Shown: positions 54,652-64,000 of the stretch, piece after piece
Position numbering within the stretch: the stretch's first letter is position 1
How the letters are laid out: each line of letters begins with the position of its first letter
Origin: Clostridiales bacterium
GTDB taxonomy: Bacteria; Bacillota; Clostridia; Oscillospirales; Oscillospiraceae
Length of the DNA: 64,000 nucleotides
Direction of reading: 5' to 3'
NCBI GenBank assembly: GCA_014799505.1
Contig: JAAVHV010000002.1
Coordinates: 62,753 to 126,752 of the forward strand
The notes under the pieces: model-generated
The model's database searches: none
What the model was told of the DNA's origin: nothing
What the model saw: the letters and a program-made list of their open reading frames with translations, nothing else
Made by a program: the position numbers and the translations under genes

Positions 54652-55722
54652 ATGCCCGACCAGCTTCAGCAAGTGACCCATATTGACAACGTACGCCTGG
54701 GAGACGACGGGAAAAGCGTGGTCATTATTGACCAGACCCAGCTGCCCAATCGGACGGTATACCTGACCCTGCGCACGCCGGAGGAGATGTACGACGCCAT
54801 CAAGCTCCTCCAGGTCCGCGGCGCGCCGGCCATCGGTATCTGCGCTGCCTACAGCATCTACGCCCTGGCCTGCCAGTGGGATCTCACCGACACCGCCGCC
54901 TTTGCCGCCAGGTTCCATGAACAAAAAGAATATCTCAACTCCTCCCGCCCCACCGCGGTGAACCTAAGCTGGGCGTTGGAGCGGATGGAGGGCGTGGTGA
55001 AGGCCAACGCTAATCGAACCGTGCCCGAACTGCTGGAGCTGCTGGACAAGGAGTGCCGGGCCATCCATGAAGAGGACATTGCCATGTGCCGGGCCATCTC
55101 GGAGTACGGCCTGACCCTCATCAAGGACGGCGACGGGGTGCTCACCCACTGCAATGCCGGCCCCCTGGCCACCTCCCGGTACGGCACCGCCTTGGGGCCT
55201 CTGTTTCTGGGCAGGGAGCGGGGCATGGCGTTCAAGGTGTTCTCCGACGAGACCCGCCCCTTGCTCCAGGGCGCACGGCTGACCTCCTATGAGCTGCAAA
55301 AGGCGGGCATCGACGTGACGCTGATTTGCGACAATATGGCGTCCATCGTCATGAAGAACGGCTGGGTGCAGGCCTGCTTTGTGGGTTGCGATCGTGTGGC
55401 CGCCAACGGCGACGCCGCCAACAAGATCGGCACCAGCGGCTTGGCCATCTTGGCCAAGCACTACGGCATCCCCTTTTATGTGCTGGGCCCCACCTCCACC
55501 ATTGACCGAAACTGCCCCGACGGGGATCATATCCCCATTGAGCTGCGGGATCCGGACGAGATCCGGGAGAAATGGTATGCCGAGCCCATGGCTCTGCCTG
55601 AGGTGAAGTGCTATAACCCCGCCTTCGATGTCACCGACCACAGTCTGATTACCGGCATTGTCACTGAGAAGGGCATTTGCCGCGCCCCCTATACCGAGAG
55701 CCTGGCCGCCCTTTTCAAATAG
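54652..55722 (+). CDS. mtnA: Methylthioribose-1-phosphate isomerase
   Basis: 356 residues, normal length. '[16 protein letters not shown]', catalytic Cys in '[11 protein letters not shown]', Asp in '[13 protein letters not shown]', '[18 protein letters not shown]'. Converts methylthioribose-1-P (and 5-deoxyribose-1-P) to the ribulose form, feeding the aldolase encoded 77 bp upstream. ATG 54652 with AGGAG at 8 nt; GTG 54643 would overlap the Shine-Dalgarno. Confidence 0.92.
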   Translation: MPDQLQQVTHIDNVRLGDDGKSVVIIDQTQLPNRTVYLTLRTPEEMYDAIKLLQVRGAPAIGICAAYSIYALACQWDLTDTAAFAARFHEQKEYLNSSRPTAVNLSWALERMEGVVKANANRTVPELLELLDKECRAIHEEDIAMCRAISEYGLTLIKDGDGVLTHCNAGPLATSRYGTALGPLFLGRERGMAFKVFSDETRPLLQGARLTSYELQKAGIDVTLICDNMASIVMKNGWVQACFVGCDRVAANGDAANKIGTSGLAILAKHYGIPFYVLGPTSTIDRNCPDGDHIPIELRDPDEIREKWYAEPMALPEVKCYNPAFDVTDHSLITGIVTEKGICRAPYTESLAALFK

Positions 55723-55801
55723 CCCAAAGCGAACTTTCTACTCAGGCACGCTCCTGGTTTGAATGTACGCGGAGCTGGTGTAGTCATTTCTGCTCCTGGC
55801 A

Positions 55802-57103
55802 TTAACTGTCATTCCTAAAAAACTGGCTTTCAGTGCCTGACTCCCTGGCCGCGGCGATCCGATATTCGTCCATCAGGGCCACACAGCCGGCCGCATCCAC
55901 TTCACCCTGGAACAGCTTCTCCACCGCCGCTCCCATCTCCTGCTGGGTATAGCCGATGATTTTCGGATTTGCCGTACTGGCCCGCCCGTGGAGGGCGATG
56001 GAGCCCTGCGCCTCCGTGACCATGTCCGACTGTATGTTGGTGGTCTGGCCTTTGAAGCAGCTCACCGTGGAAATGCCGTCAAACGCCTTGTTATAGTTTT
56101 CGCTCTGGGCGCAGAAAGACAAAAACTCCAGCGCCTCCTCCACGTGATCGCCTTGTTTGTTCACCATCATCATATTCAGGTTCCCGCCTTCATAAGTACC
56201 GGAGGGCTCCGTGTTCATGAACACGGGCATCAGGGCAAAATCCTCTTTGGAGTAAGTTCCGCCTTCCTCCAGGTCGGTGTCGAACCAAGTGTCCCAAATA
56301 TTGATCATCACACACTCGCCAGAGGCCATGGCATGGCTCAGATCATCCCAGTCACGCTCGACATAGCCCTCCCCGAACCAGCCCTTCTCCTCTGCGCCGG
56401 CGAGCCAATCCACCATATCCCGTACCGCCGGGATATCGGCATAGGTAATCTCGTTTCTGTTCAGGCGGTCCAAAAGCTCCGGGTCGTCGGCAAAGATGGG
56501 ATCCAGGGCGAACTGATAGTTCCAGTGGCAGCTGCGGAAAGACCAGCACAGAGGGGTGTACCCAATGGACTTCAGGGCCTGGCACAGGGCGTCAAACTCC
56601 GCCTGTGTGGCGGCGGGGCGCAGGCCTAGAAAGTCGAGGATGGTCTTATTGTAGTAGCAGCCAGAGACAGAGTTTTCCCAAAAGGGCAGACCCAGAAGAT
56701 GCCCCTCCCCGTCCTGGCAGTATGCCTTAGCGCCGTTGGTCAGGTCCGACACCCACGCTTCGCCCTCCAGGCAGACAAACTGATCCTTCCCATTCAGCGT
56801 GTTCAACCCGGAATCATTGAAGTGGAACAGAATATCCGGGGCTTCTCCGGAGGAAAAAGCTTCCCGCACAGCGGCATCATAGCTTGCGTCCGCGTCGTCC
56901 AGGCCAATGACGCGGAGGTGGCATCCGCCGCTCTGCTCGTAGAGCTGGAATATCCGCTGGATATAGGCTTTTTCCATGTCCTCTTTTTTGCCCATGATCG
57001 TGAGCGTGACCTTCCCGTCATCCTGTCTGCCTCCGGAGGCCGGACTGCACGCCGTGAGCAGAAGCAATATCGCGAAAAACAGGGCTGTCAATCTTATTCT
57101 CAT
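55802..57103 (-). CDS. Extracellular solute-binding lipoprotein (sugar type)
   Basis: 433 residues. Lipobox signal peptide 'LLLLTACSPASGG' (Cys ~19). 'VTLTIMGKKEDMEKAYIQRIFQLYEQ', 'LPFWENSVSGCYYNKTIL', 'GECVMINIWDTWFD' and 'HVEEALEFLSFCAQSENYNKAF' match ABC sugar-binding proteins (SBP_bac family). No permease genes are adjacent. ATG 57103 overlaps the histidine kinase stop (ATGA), so it may serve as that kinase's periplasmic sensor partner. Confidence 0.8.
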   Translation of the reverse strand: MRIRLTALFFAILLLLTACSPASGGRQDDGKVTLTIMGKKEDMEKAYIQRIFQLYEQSGGCHLRVIGLDDADASYDAAVREAFSSGEAPDILFHFNDSGLNTLNGKDQFVCLEGEAWVSDLTNGAKAYCQDGEGHLLGLPFWENSVSGCYYNKTILDFLGLRPAATQAEFDALCQALKSIGYTPLCWSFRSCHWNYQFALDPIFADDPELLDRLNRNEITYADIPAVRDMVDWLAGAEEKGWFGEGYVERDWDDLSHAMASGECVMINIWDTWFDTDLEEGGTYSKEDFALMPVFMNTEPSGTYEGGNLNMMMVNKQGDHVEEALEFLSFCAQSENYNKAFDGISTVSCFKGQTTNIQSDMVTEAQGSIALHGRASTANPKIIGYTQQEMGAAVEKLFQGEVDAAGCVALMDEYRIAAARESGTESQFFRNDS

Positions 57104-60075
57104 AGTCCAGTACTTCCTTCGTTTCCGTTCTGGGCCGGGGTGTCCGTAACCTGCGAACCTTGTTCGCCGCGCAGGCGCCCCAGCAGGGCCTTCACCGCGT
57201 CCATATCAATGGGCTTGGCCAGATGTCCGTTCATCCCGGCGTCCAGGGCATTTCGCACGTCCTCGGCAAAGGCGTTGGCGGTCATGGCCACAATGGGGAT
57301 GCTCCCCGCCCTGGGGTGAGCGCAGGAGCGGATCGCCCGTGTGGCCTCATACCCGTTCATCACCGGCATCTGCACATCCATCAGGATCATGTCGTAATGC
57401 CCCGGCTCAGAACCCAGGAACATCTCCACCGCCTCCTGCCCGTTGACCGCCAGCTCACACTGGGCGCCTTCCATGTCCATCATCTCGAACAGGATCTCGG
57501 CGTTCAGCTCGTTGTCCTCCGCCACCAGGAACCGCAGCCCCTTCAAAACGTCCTCCATGTCCGGGAACGCTTCCTCTGTTTCACGAGTTGCGTACAGGCT
57601 TTTCAGCGTCTGCTGGAATGTGGAGACAAAGAAGGGCTTGGGCATAAAGGCGTCAACGCCCGCCGAGCGCGCCTCGTCCTCGATCTCGCTCCAGTCGTAG
57701 GAGGTCATCACGATAACTGGGACATCCTCCCCTACCCTGCTCCGGATCTGCCGGACAGTCTCCACTCCGCTCTGACCCGGCATGATCCAGTCCATCAGGA
57801 TCACATGGAAGCCCTCATTCTTCTCCAGGGCCCGGATCACGGCTTCCACTCCCGCCTTCCGTTCGGTCTCATAGGACACATCCACTCCGGTCCCCTGCAT
57901 CATCGCCTGGACGTCCAGACAGATCTCTTCCTCATCGTCCACGGTCAACAGCCGGGAGACCCCATGGCTTTCCCAGAAGTCCTCTTCGTCAGCTTGGCCC
58001 TGCTCCGGCCGGGCAAAAGACAGGTCCACCGTAAATACGCTTCCCTCACCCTGCCGGCTGGTCACGGCAATGACCCCGCCCATCAGTTCGACCAGATTTT
58101 TGGTAATGGCCATGCCCAGGCCGGTCCCTTGTATGCCGCTGGTGGTGGAGTTGACCTCCCGGGCGAAGGGATCGAATACGATTTTTACAAATTCCTCGCT
58201 CATCCCCATCCCATTATCCGCCACCACAAACCGCAGCTTGGAAAACTGGGGCGATGTCCGGGGCAGCTCCTCCACCGTGCATATGATCTCCCCGCCCGCC
58301 TGGGTATACTTGATGGCATTGGACAGCAGATTGATCAGGATCTGGTTGAGCCGCAGCTTGTCACCCAATAACCGCTCCGCGGGGCGGCCCTTGGTGCGGA
58401 ACTCAAAGAACTGGCCCTTGGCCTTGGCCTGGGGAAGGAGGATGGTATACAGCTCCTCCATCAGCTCGGGAAGATGGAACACGGCGACATTCAAGGTTGT
58501 TTTCCCGCTTTCGATCTTGCTCATATCCAGCACATCGTTGATCAGGCTGAGCAGATGCTGACTGGAGGCGGAGATCTTTCGGGTATACTCCCGCACCTTT
58601 TCCGCGCTGTCCGCGTCCTTGGCGAGCAGAGCCGCAAAGCCCACAATGGCGTTCATGGGGGTACGGATGTCGTGGGACATATTGGAGAGGAAGTGGCTCT
58701 TGGCTTTGTTGGCGCTTTCCGCGGCGGCCAGGGCCTCCTCCAGGCTCCGGCTCATGTTCCGCTCCCTGGTGCGGTCGGACATGACCACCACGAATTTCTC
58801 CACACCCTGAATGTCTTCCCGATAGATCGTCTCATAAAACCAGCGCCGTTCGCCGGTGACCTGATGGATGTGCTCCCGTTCCCAATACTGGCTGCCATGG
58901 ATGGGGATAGCCGTCAGATCCCCGATTGTGAAGCTGTAGCTTTCGCTGGATGAACTGTCTTCCAGCAGATGGATATTTTCCAATATCCTGACCTGGGGAA
59001 TGCCCAGCAGACGCTCCACATTTGGGCTGAGGTAGTCCACCTTCAGCGTCCCACCGTCCAGCATGAGGAAAATGTCATCCACATTGTTGGACAGCATATC
59101 GAACATCCGCTCCCGGTAACGCAGCTCCAGGGCGCTTTTTTTCGTTTTCTGCCGGTAGCTGAGTACGATCCATACAACGATCAGGGCCCCCAGCAGCACA
59201 GACACCTTGGTCAGAACATCCACGGTCGCTTTCTGGATTTCCAGCATACTGGCGGAGGCCGCCGATTCCGGCACAATACCCAGCAGGATACACTCCTCAT
59301 AGCCCACAGGCTGGTAGGAGATAAAGTGGCTGACGCCGCCGATCTCGCAGCGGACCACGCCGGGAACGCCGTTTTCCCAGTCCTGGCGGATCTCAGCCAG
59401 CCGTTGGTCACCCAGGTCGGAGCCGGCATTCAGATAGGAGAGATAGTTCCCGAACGCGCTGCCGCTCTCCTGTGTGGACAGCAGCACGCTTCCGTCGATA
59501 TGGACGACAAGGCACATGGACTGGTCGGAAAACGCGGTGACGGCCAGGGACGCGACAATATCAGCGTTTGAGTAGCTGACCGCGATGGCGTCGTAGTCAA
59601 ACCCGCGGTAGGTCCCCCGTTCAACGGGGATGGCGAACAGAGTGACCGCCTGCCGGTCGGACAGGGTTTCCATGAACATGGCGCGTTCCTGTCTCTGGAA
59701 GAGGGCGTCACCGGCCCGTTCCAGCTCGAACTGCTCCACCGTACCCTCCGGCGTGAGGCCCCGTCCATCAGAGGAGAGAAAGTAAAACTGTGAAAACTTC
59801 CAGTTTTGCTGCCTGCCCTGAAGAAACGTTGAAACTCCTTCTTCGTCCTCGATCTGAATATGATGCACCCAGTCGTCAAGGCTTCCCCAATTTTTCTCCA
59901 AAAAGGAGACAAAGTTATGATTGACCTGACTGTAAACCTCCACGAGATGGTCGGCGCATTCCTCATAAATCTGCTGGGCCACGTATCGAAAATACAGCCG
60001 GGCCATCAGCGCAACGGAAAGTCCAACCGCACATAGCGCAGCCACAGCCATTACCCGTCGATACCGTAATTTCAC
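57100..60075 (-). CDS. Hybrid sensor histidine kinase with two receiver domains
   Basis: 991 residues from GTG 60075 (GAGAGGAG 8 nt upstream; the track's 60198 start is unsupported). Two TM helices (~10-28 and ~283-303) flank an extracytoplasmic sensor. Then PAS, HisKA 'HFLSNMSHDIRTPMNAIVGF', HATPase ('LRFVVADNGMGMSEEFV', 'GTGLGMAITKNLVELMGG'), receiver 1 ('ILMDWIMPGQSG') and receiver 2 ('MILMDVQMPVMNGYEATRAIR'). Coupled to the lipoprotein gene downstream. Output regulator not in the window. Confidence 0.9.
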   Translation of the reverse strand: MKLRYRRVMAVAALCAVGLSVALMARLYFRYVAQQIYEECADHLVEVYSQVNHNFVSFLEKNWGSLDDWVHHIQIEDEEGVSTFLQGRQQNWKFSQFYFLSSDGRGLTPEGTVEQFELERAGDALFQRQERAMFMETLSDRQAVTLFAIPVERGTYRGFDYDAIAVSYSNADIVASLAVTAFSDQSMCLVVHIDGSVLLSTQESGSAFGNYLSYLNAGSDLGDQRLAEIRQDWENGVPGVVRCEIGGVSHFISYQPVGYEECILLGIVPESAASASMLEIQKATVDVLTKVSVLLGALIVVWIVLSYRQKTKKSALELRYRERMFDMLSNNVDDIFLMLDGGTLKVDYLSPNVERLLGIPQVRILENIHLLEDSSSSESYSFTIGDLTAIPIHGSQYWEREHIHQVTGERRWFYETIYREDIQGVEKFVVVMSDRTRERNMSRSLEEALAAAESANKAKSHFLSNMSHDIRTPMNAIVGFAALLAKDADSAEKVREYTRKISASSQHLLSLINDVLDMSKIESGKTTLNVAVFHLPELMEELYTILLPQAKAKGQFFEFRTKGRPAERLLGDKLRLNQILINLLSNAIKYTQAGGEIICTVEELPRTSPQFSKLRFVVADNGMGMSEEFVKIVFDPFAREVNSTTSGIQGTGLGMAITKNLVELMGGVIAVTSRQGEGSVFTVDLSFARPEQGQADEEDFWESHGVSRLLTVDDEEEICLDVQAMMQGTGVDVSYETERKAGVEAVIRALEKNEGFHVILMDWIMPGQSGVETVRQIRSRVGEDVPVIVMTSYDWSEIEDEARSAGVDAFMPKPFFVSTFQQTLKSLYATRETEEAFPDMEDVLKGLRFLVAEDNELNAEILFEMMDMEGAQCELAVNGQEAVEMFLGSEPGHYDMILMDVQMPVMNGYEATRAIRSCAHPRAGSIPIVAMTANAFAEDVRNALDAGMNGHLAKPIDMDAVKALLGRLRGEQGSQVTDTPAQNGNEGSTGL

Positions 60076-60552
60076 GGAAGCCACTCCTCTCCACAGGCCA
60101 TACTTACTTTTTTCAAGGATACCACGAATCCCCTCAAGATTCAACCGCAAACGCCCGTCATTCCATAAAGTATCCGGGAATGGCCCATTTACGGCCATTT
60201 CCGGGTTGATCCATTGCTGCCCCTCTTCAATTACGACACGGAATACTTTCGGAGCGGGTTTTCACAAGCAAGGCCGGACTTGCCCCAAAAACTCTTGTGC
60301 CGCAGCGCTTTCCGAAAAAACAATTTTGTCACATCGAGCCAATGAAGTCGGCAGATTTCGACAAGAAATTTGCCGACTTTTCCTTTTGTATTTTTCGTTT
60401 GGGCATCTTTTTCATCAGTACAAGCCAAACTGCTGATTAGAAAGCGCAGGCAAAAAATCCGCACCAAGGTGCGGATTTTTTGCGCATAATTTGCGGATCC
60501 TGACTCAAAAGAAGATTTCATAATCCTCGAGACTGTACAAATGACGGTGTTT
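60076..60552. other. Intergenic region with terminator
   Basis: No supportable gene. Holds the upstream region of the kinase gene and, at 60452-60481, a terminator. The small ORFs on the track here are chance. Confidence 0.5.
60452..60481. terminator. Bidirectional terminator of the NTPase gene
   Basis: 13-bp stem AAAAAATCCGCAC-caag-GTGCGGATTTTTT. Confidence 0.9.
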
Positions 60553-62750
60553 TTAGGTTCTAAGCGGCGCATAGCGCTCCGTGTGCGTCGGGTGTTCATC
60601 GAGGTATGTGTCCAGCGCGGTCTGAAATTCCGGATTCGCGTCGGGATGAGCCAGAAGAAATTCACGCAGCTGCGCCACGGTCCGGCACAAAGCCTCCCCT
60701 TCCTGCTTCAGCGTCAAATTAAACTGTGTTTGGGCATATGACAATTGTACGTCCGCATTCTGAGGGTACTGCGTGAGCAGTTTTTGGGATTGATTTAAAC
60801 TCTCCAAGATATCCGCTTCCTCAGTTTGGGCCAAGGACAGGTTGACCAGGCTCCGACCATATACGACGGCCAGTTCTTCGCTTTCCGAGAACTGCTCCCG
60901 CAGCGGCCTCAGCTTGTCCATGCTGCGCCTCTGGTCTTCCAAAGCCTGATCGGCGGACAGATTGAACAAGCCCTTGCTATACCTGACCGCAAGGCTCTCA
61001 CTTTCCGGGAACCGTTCATGCAGGAGCCTCAGCTTGTCAACGGTGTGTGCGCAGTCCTCCAGTGCCTGTTCCGCGGCCAGATTAAACAACCCCTGCGCAT
61101 ATAGAACCATAAGCGCTTCGCTTGCCGGAAACGCCTCATATAGACGCTTCAGTTTGTCCACACTGCGTACACATTTCTCCAATGCCTGCTCTGTAGATTG
61201 ATTGACCAAGCCCTGCGCATATTCAACCGCGATTTCCTCATCCGCATGGAACCGGTCACAGAGCTTTTCCAGCCGGTCCAGCGCCTGCATGCTCTTTTCC
61301 GGAAGCTGCGCCGTGACGCCAAACAGCAAATGGCTGTATATCCGCGCCGGGAATTCAGACGCCGGATCACCCGCAAAGAACTTTGTCAAGAATGGATCGC
61401 TTTCCCCTAACCTTTCCGGATAGTCCAGAAGAAGCCGGCCGAGGAAAAGCAATGCCAAGGGATCGTTGTCCCAATCCTCCGGAAGCAGGAGGTTTAAGTG
61501 CCCTTTGACAAAAGCCTGCCGCAAAACAAGGTATTCCTTCACCAGATCCGGACAGTCCAAAAAGATTGCCTCGACAGTCTCTTTCCGCTCCGCCCGATTT
61601 TCGGGCGTACCTATTTCAATATGAACCACTACTTTTCGAACGGCGCCTGTCTGCCGAAGCAGTTCCGGGAGGTCCATATCCAGTTTAACGGCTTTTTGGC
61701 TCAGTTTTGGGTACTCGGCATCGGTTATTTGATCCAGCGGCAAAACGGGAACCATGCACGACCGGGCCAAGAGATTTTCCCGTTCCGCCTGCATCAGCTT
61801 GGAAACCGAGGATAAGCTGCGCAGCCGGTCATAATAGAATTTCAGCTCACGGTTGATCAGCGTGTCCAAAATTCGCTCCTTGCTCCAGTGCGTGGGATCT
61901 TCGTCGTTGCACCACGCGTCCGTGATCGCCAGGGCGTACATGGGACGCTGCAAACCACCGTCGATATTTTTCAGCGCCTGCAGCAGGCGATCCGCGTGGT
62001 CTGGGCCTGCCAGCGGCTTGCCCGACGCCTCGGCAAAGTCCATCATAATAGCCTTCAGGTCGTCGTCGGATAGGGGACCCAGGCTCAAAAAATCCGGACA
62101 GTAGCACTTGGAGGAAATGGTATCGTCATAAGGGGAATCCGACTGCAGCAGCTCAGCCCATTTGGCGGAGACCAGATCCTTTCCACTGCGTTCCAGCAAA
62201 AGGATCCGCAGCTTTTCGCTGCGCAGACGGGCCGAGACGGAGGTGATCCAGCTGCCGACCGCCTGGATATGGGCCTGAACGTCATCCGCCACCACGATGC
62301 AGCGGTCGGTGGGCGGAATCCAATGGGCCAGACCGTCATACTCATTGTGCTTCAGCCAGCGAACGTCCCAGCCGGCAGCCTCCTGCTCGTTGGTGAACTG
62401 GTAGACCAGCCGGCTCTTGCCCATGCCGCCGGGCCCTGTGACGGCCCACCAGGAGATCTGCTCGGAGTGCTGGCAGAATTCCCACAGCCGCATAAGCTCG
62501 TCCTTCCGCCCAACAAACGAGATATAATCAGCGTCATACATAAAGCGCCGCGACGCGCTGGATGTGGGAGCGGTTTTCCGGGCATGGCGGTTCAGCTCTT
62601 CGTACGCGGCATGGTCGGTATCCTCCAGCAGCCGCTCCAATATGACGCGAACCGCCTCGTGCTCTCCGTCCGGATAGTAGATGGCGGATATCCCCAACTC
62701 TCCCAGTTCACGGTGCCGCCGCGGTATGTCCTCGGGCGGGCACGCAAGGA
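60553..62750 (-). CDS. STAND-like NTPase with TPR-type repeats, 5' end lost
   Basis: Homology-like sequence begins near 'LGELGISAIYYPDGEHEAVRVILERLLEDT' (typical C-terminal edge of a SIR2-like effector), then 'YISFVGRKDELMRLWEF', P-loop 'VTGPGGMGKSRLVYQF', 'CIVVADDVQ' and, from ~residue 610 of the track ORF, five ~36-residue repeats ('SVDKLKRLYEAFPASEALMVLYAQGLFNL' type). SIR2/STAND/TPR proteins act in phage defence. The upstream part of the track ORF is antisense to a LysR gene, so the true N-terminus is missing. No good start codon is assigned. Confidence 0.65.
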
Positions 62751-63543
62751 TCGCATCAACGCGCTGGAAAAGCACTTGGATCTGAAGCTGTTTGACCGCA
62801 CCAATCAGGGGATCAGCCTGACGGAAGCGGGACAGGTGATCTACCGGCACGCCCAGTTCCTCTTTGACTATTCGGCCAAGGCCATCGAGGAGGCCCGGCG
62901 TCAGGCAGCAACTGTGCAGATGACCTTCCGAATCGGAAGCTCCCTGCTCAATCCATGCAAGCTCTTTATGGACCTTTGGTATCAGGTCAATCAGGCGTTT
63001 CCGAACCATAAACTGCATATTGTCCCATTTGAGGACAACCACAGGGGGATCCTATCCGAAATCGCGGCGCTGGGTGAGAAGTATGATTTCCTGGTGGCGG
63101 CCTGCGACTCGGAGAAATGGCTCGACCTGTGCGGCTTTCAACAGCTGGGAACATATCGGATGTGCTGCGCTGTGTCACGGGAGCATCCGTTGGCGCAAAA
63201 AGAACGTCTCACCATAAATGACCTTTATGGCGAGACGCTGCTGATAGGCAAACGTGGGGATTCTGTTTGTGTGGATCGTATCAGGAATATGGTCGAACAG
63301 TATCCCGCAATCAAAATCGAGGATACACAGCAATTCTATGATATAGAAGTGTTCAACCGATGTGCCCAGACCCGGAACGTCATGCTGACGCTGGAGTGCT
63401 GGCGGGATGTCCATCCCGGGCTTGTCACGCTTCCTTGCACATCTGTCTCGGATCATGCCGTCCCGTATGGGCTGCTGTACGCAAAGGCGGCGGCAGATGA
63501 TGTTTTAAGATTTCTATCTGTCATTCGGTCAATGCAGGCATAA
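62740..63543 (+). pseudogene. LysR-family regulator lacking its HTH
   Basis: From 'INALEKHLDLKLFDRTNQGISLTEAGQVIYRHAQ' onward this is a normal LysR (end of the wing, linker helix and effector domain 'FRIGSSLLNPCKLFMDLW', 'REHPLAQKERLTINDLYGETLLIG'). The first ~45 residues with the helix-turn-helix are absent; upstream sequence is antisense NTPase. It cannot bind DNA as a normal LysR. Confidence 0.75.
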
Positions 63544-63722
63544 GGAGAACCATCTAAAAGCAAATATTTGCTGCCGTAAAGTACCGGAAGTACGCCAAGA
63601 TTGACGCCGATGATCGGGGCGGAGAAATCCTCCGCAAATCCAGACAGCAGGAGCGCCGCCGGAACGGCGGCAGGAGCAAACGCCGCGCACAGCACCGTTT
63701 CCTGCTTGAAAAAGCGGATCAT
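63453..63722 (-). CDS. Membrane protein fragment, possibly an SLC13-type permease remnant
   Basis: 'MIRFFKQETVLCAAFAPAAVPAALLL' is like the N-terminus of anion permeases of Firmicutes; 'APIIGVNLGVLPVLYGSKYLLL' could be a later segment. The last ~30 residues overlap the LysR 3' end antisense. Only 89 residues, against ~400 or more for a permease. Probably a remnant. Confidence 0.35.
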   Translation of the reverse strand: MIRFFKQETVLCAAFAPAAVPAALLLSGFAEDFSAPIIGVNLGVLPVLYGSKYLLLDGSPYACIDRMTDRNLKTSSAAAFAYSSPYGTA

Positions 63723-63730
63723 TTTCTCTT

Positions 63731-64000
63731 TTATTTTTGGAACAGCTGCGCCGTTTTGACCATCCGCTCCGCAATCTTTACCCCAAAGGGACAGCGGCTC
63801 TCGCAGCCCTTGCAGCCCACGCACTCGTCAGCATGGCGCTCCAGCGCCTCATAGTGGGCGCGGACCGTGGCGGGCACATCGGGCTGCATGGAGGCCAGGT
63901 CGTAATACTTGTTCACCATGGCGATGTCGATGTTCACCGGGCAGGGCCGGCAGTGGCCGCAATAGGTGCACTCCCCCTGCCCAAAGGTGTGCTTGGGGGC
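63731..64000 (-). CDS. Oxidoreductase with C-terminal ferredoxin domain (5' end outside window)
   Basis: The frame is open to the window end: 'CTYCGHCRPCPVNIDIAMVNKYYDLA' and 'HADECVGCKGCESRCPFGVKIAERM', two 4Fe-4S clusters. This arrangement is the C-terminus of aldo/keto-reductase-type Fe-S oxidoreductases. The track start at 63937 is internal. Ends 8 nt before the next ORF. Confidence 0.75.
   Translation of the reverse strand, partial: APKHTFGQGECTYCGHCRPCPVNIDIAMVNKYYDLASMQPDVPATVRAHYEALERHADECVGCKGCESRCPFGVKIAERMVKTAQLFQK

Noticed and set aside
62750-63042. N-terminal 97 residues of the track's 829-aa NTPase ORF
   Set aside because: This stretch is antisense to well-conserved LysR sequence and has no NTPase-like features.

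Overview
The window is a GC-rich Firmicutes chromosome segment, probably Oscillospiraceae (Flavonifractor/Pseudoflavonifractor-like; inferred from gene content and codon style, not proven). It carries one complete-looking integrated prophage of about 51 kb (2431-53562).

Left host flank (1-2430): the C-terminal end of a RecD2-like helicase, a small membrane protein, a lysA-type PLP decarboxylase and an intact tRNA-Leu(UAG). The prophage is inserted at the 3' end of this tRNA. A 33-bp copy of the tRNA 3' end (one mismatch) reappears at 53530-53562 next to a tyrosine integrase, which fixes both ends.

Prophage late region (2686-29454, all minus strand): from right to left, two terminase-small-subunit-like genes, a GpA-type large terminase, lambda-type portal, ClpP-like head protease, decoration protein and E-type capsid. 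These are followed by a P2-type contractile tail (sheath, tube, E/E' chaperone with a TTTTTTG -1 frameshift site, tape measure, X, D, V, U-LysM, W, J, I, fibres) and a lysis cassette. It is therefore a lambda-head/P2-tail mosaic.

Accessory island (29996-34672, plus strand, against the late operon): a divergent ribbon-helix-helix regulator with five CACGGCAACGTG operators covering two opposed promoters, a 49-aa protein and terminator, then polyvalent-domain-like proteins. Three copies of a structured intergenic element (E1-E3) separate these genes. E2 is interrupted by a second, hairpin-rich 52-nt repeat, and a homologous copy of that repeat lies in frame inside a head-tail joining gene. This is the best candidate for something undescribed.

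Early region (34739-50201, mostly minus strand): ArpU-like late regulator, a ParA/J-domain/Cys-rich/ParB cluster, a DUF1064 nuclease, an HUH-type Rep with a candidate antisense RNA in its leader, an AAA+ ATPase, many tiny zinc-ribbon proteins, a frameshifted C5 cytosine methyltransferase that contains an overprinted 239-codon gene with its own strong ribosome site, a collapsed second methylase, a transglycosylase and XRE regulators. At 48-50 kb small plus-strand genes with duplicated promoter cassettes are interleaved with minus-strand genes. The immunity region (50234-51443) has two divergent consensus promoters, an XRE repressor and an ImmA peptidase that faces it. A SWIM protein and integrase follow.

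Right host flank (53606-64000): class II aldolase plus mtnA (5'-deoxy/methylthio-pentose salvage), a two-gene unit of hybrid histidine kinase and sugar-binding lipoprotein, a STAND-NTPase/TPR gene and a LysR gene that have both lost their 5' ends at a shared junction near 62.75 kb, and the edge of a ferredoxin-domain oxidoreductase.
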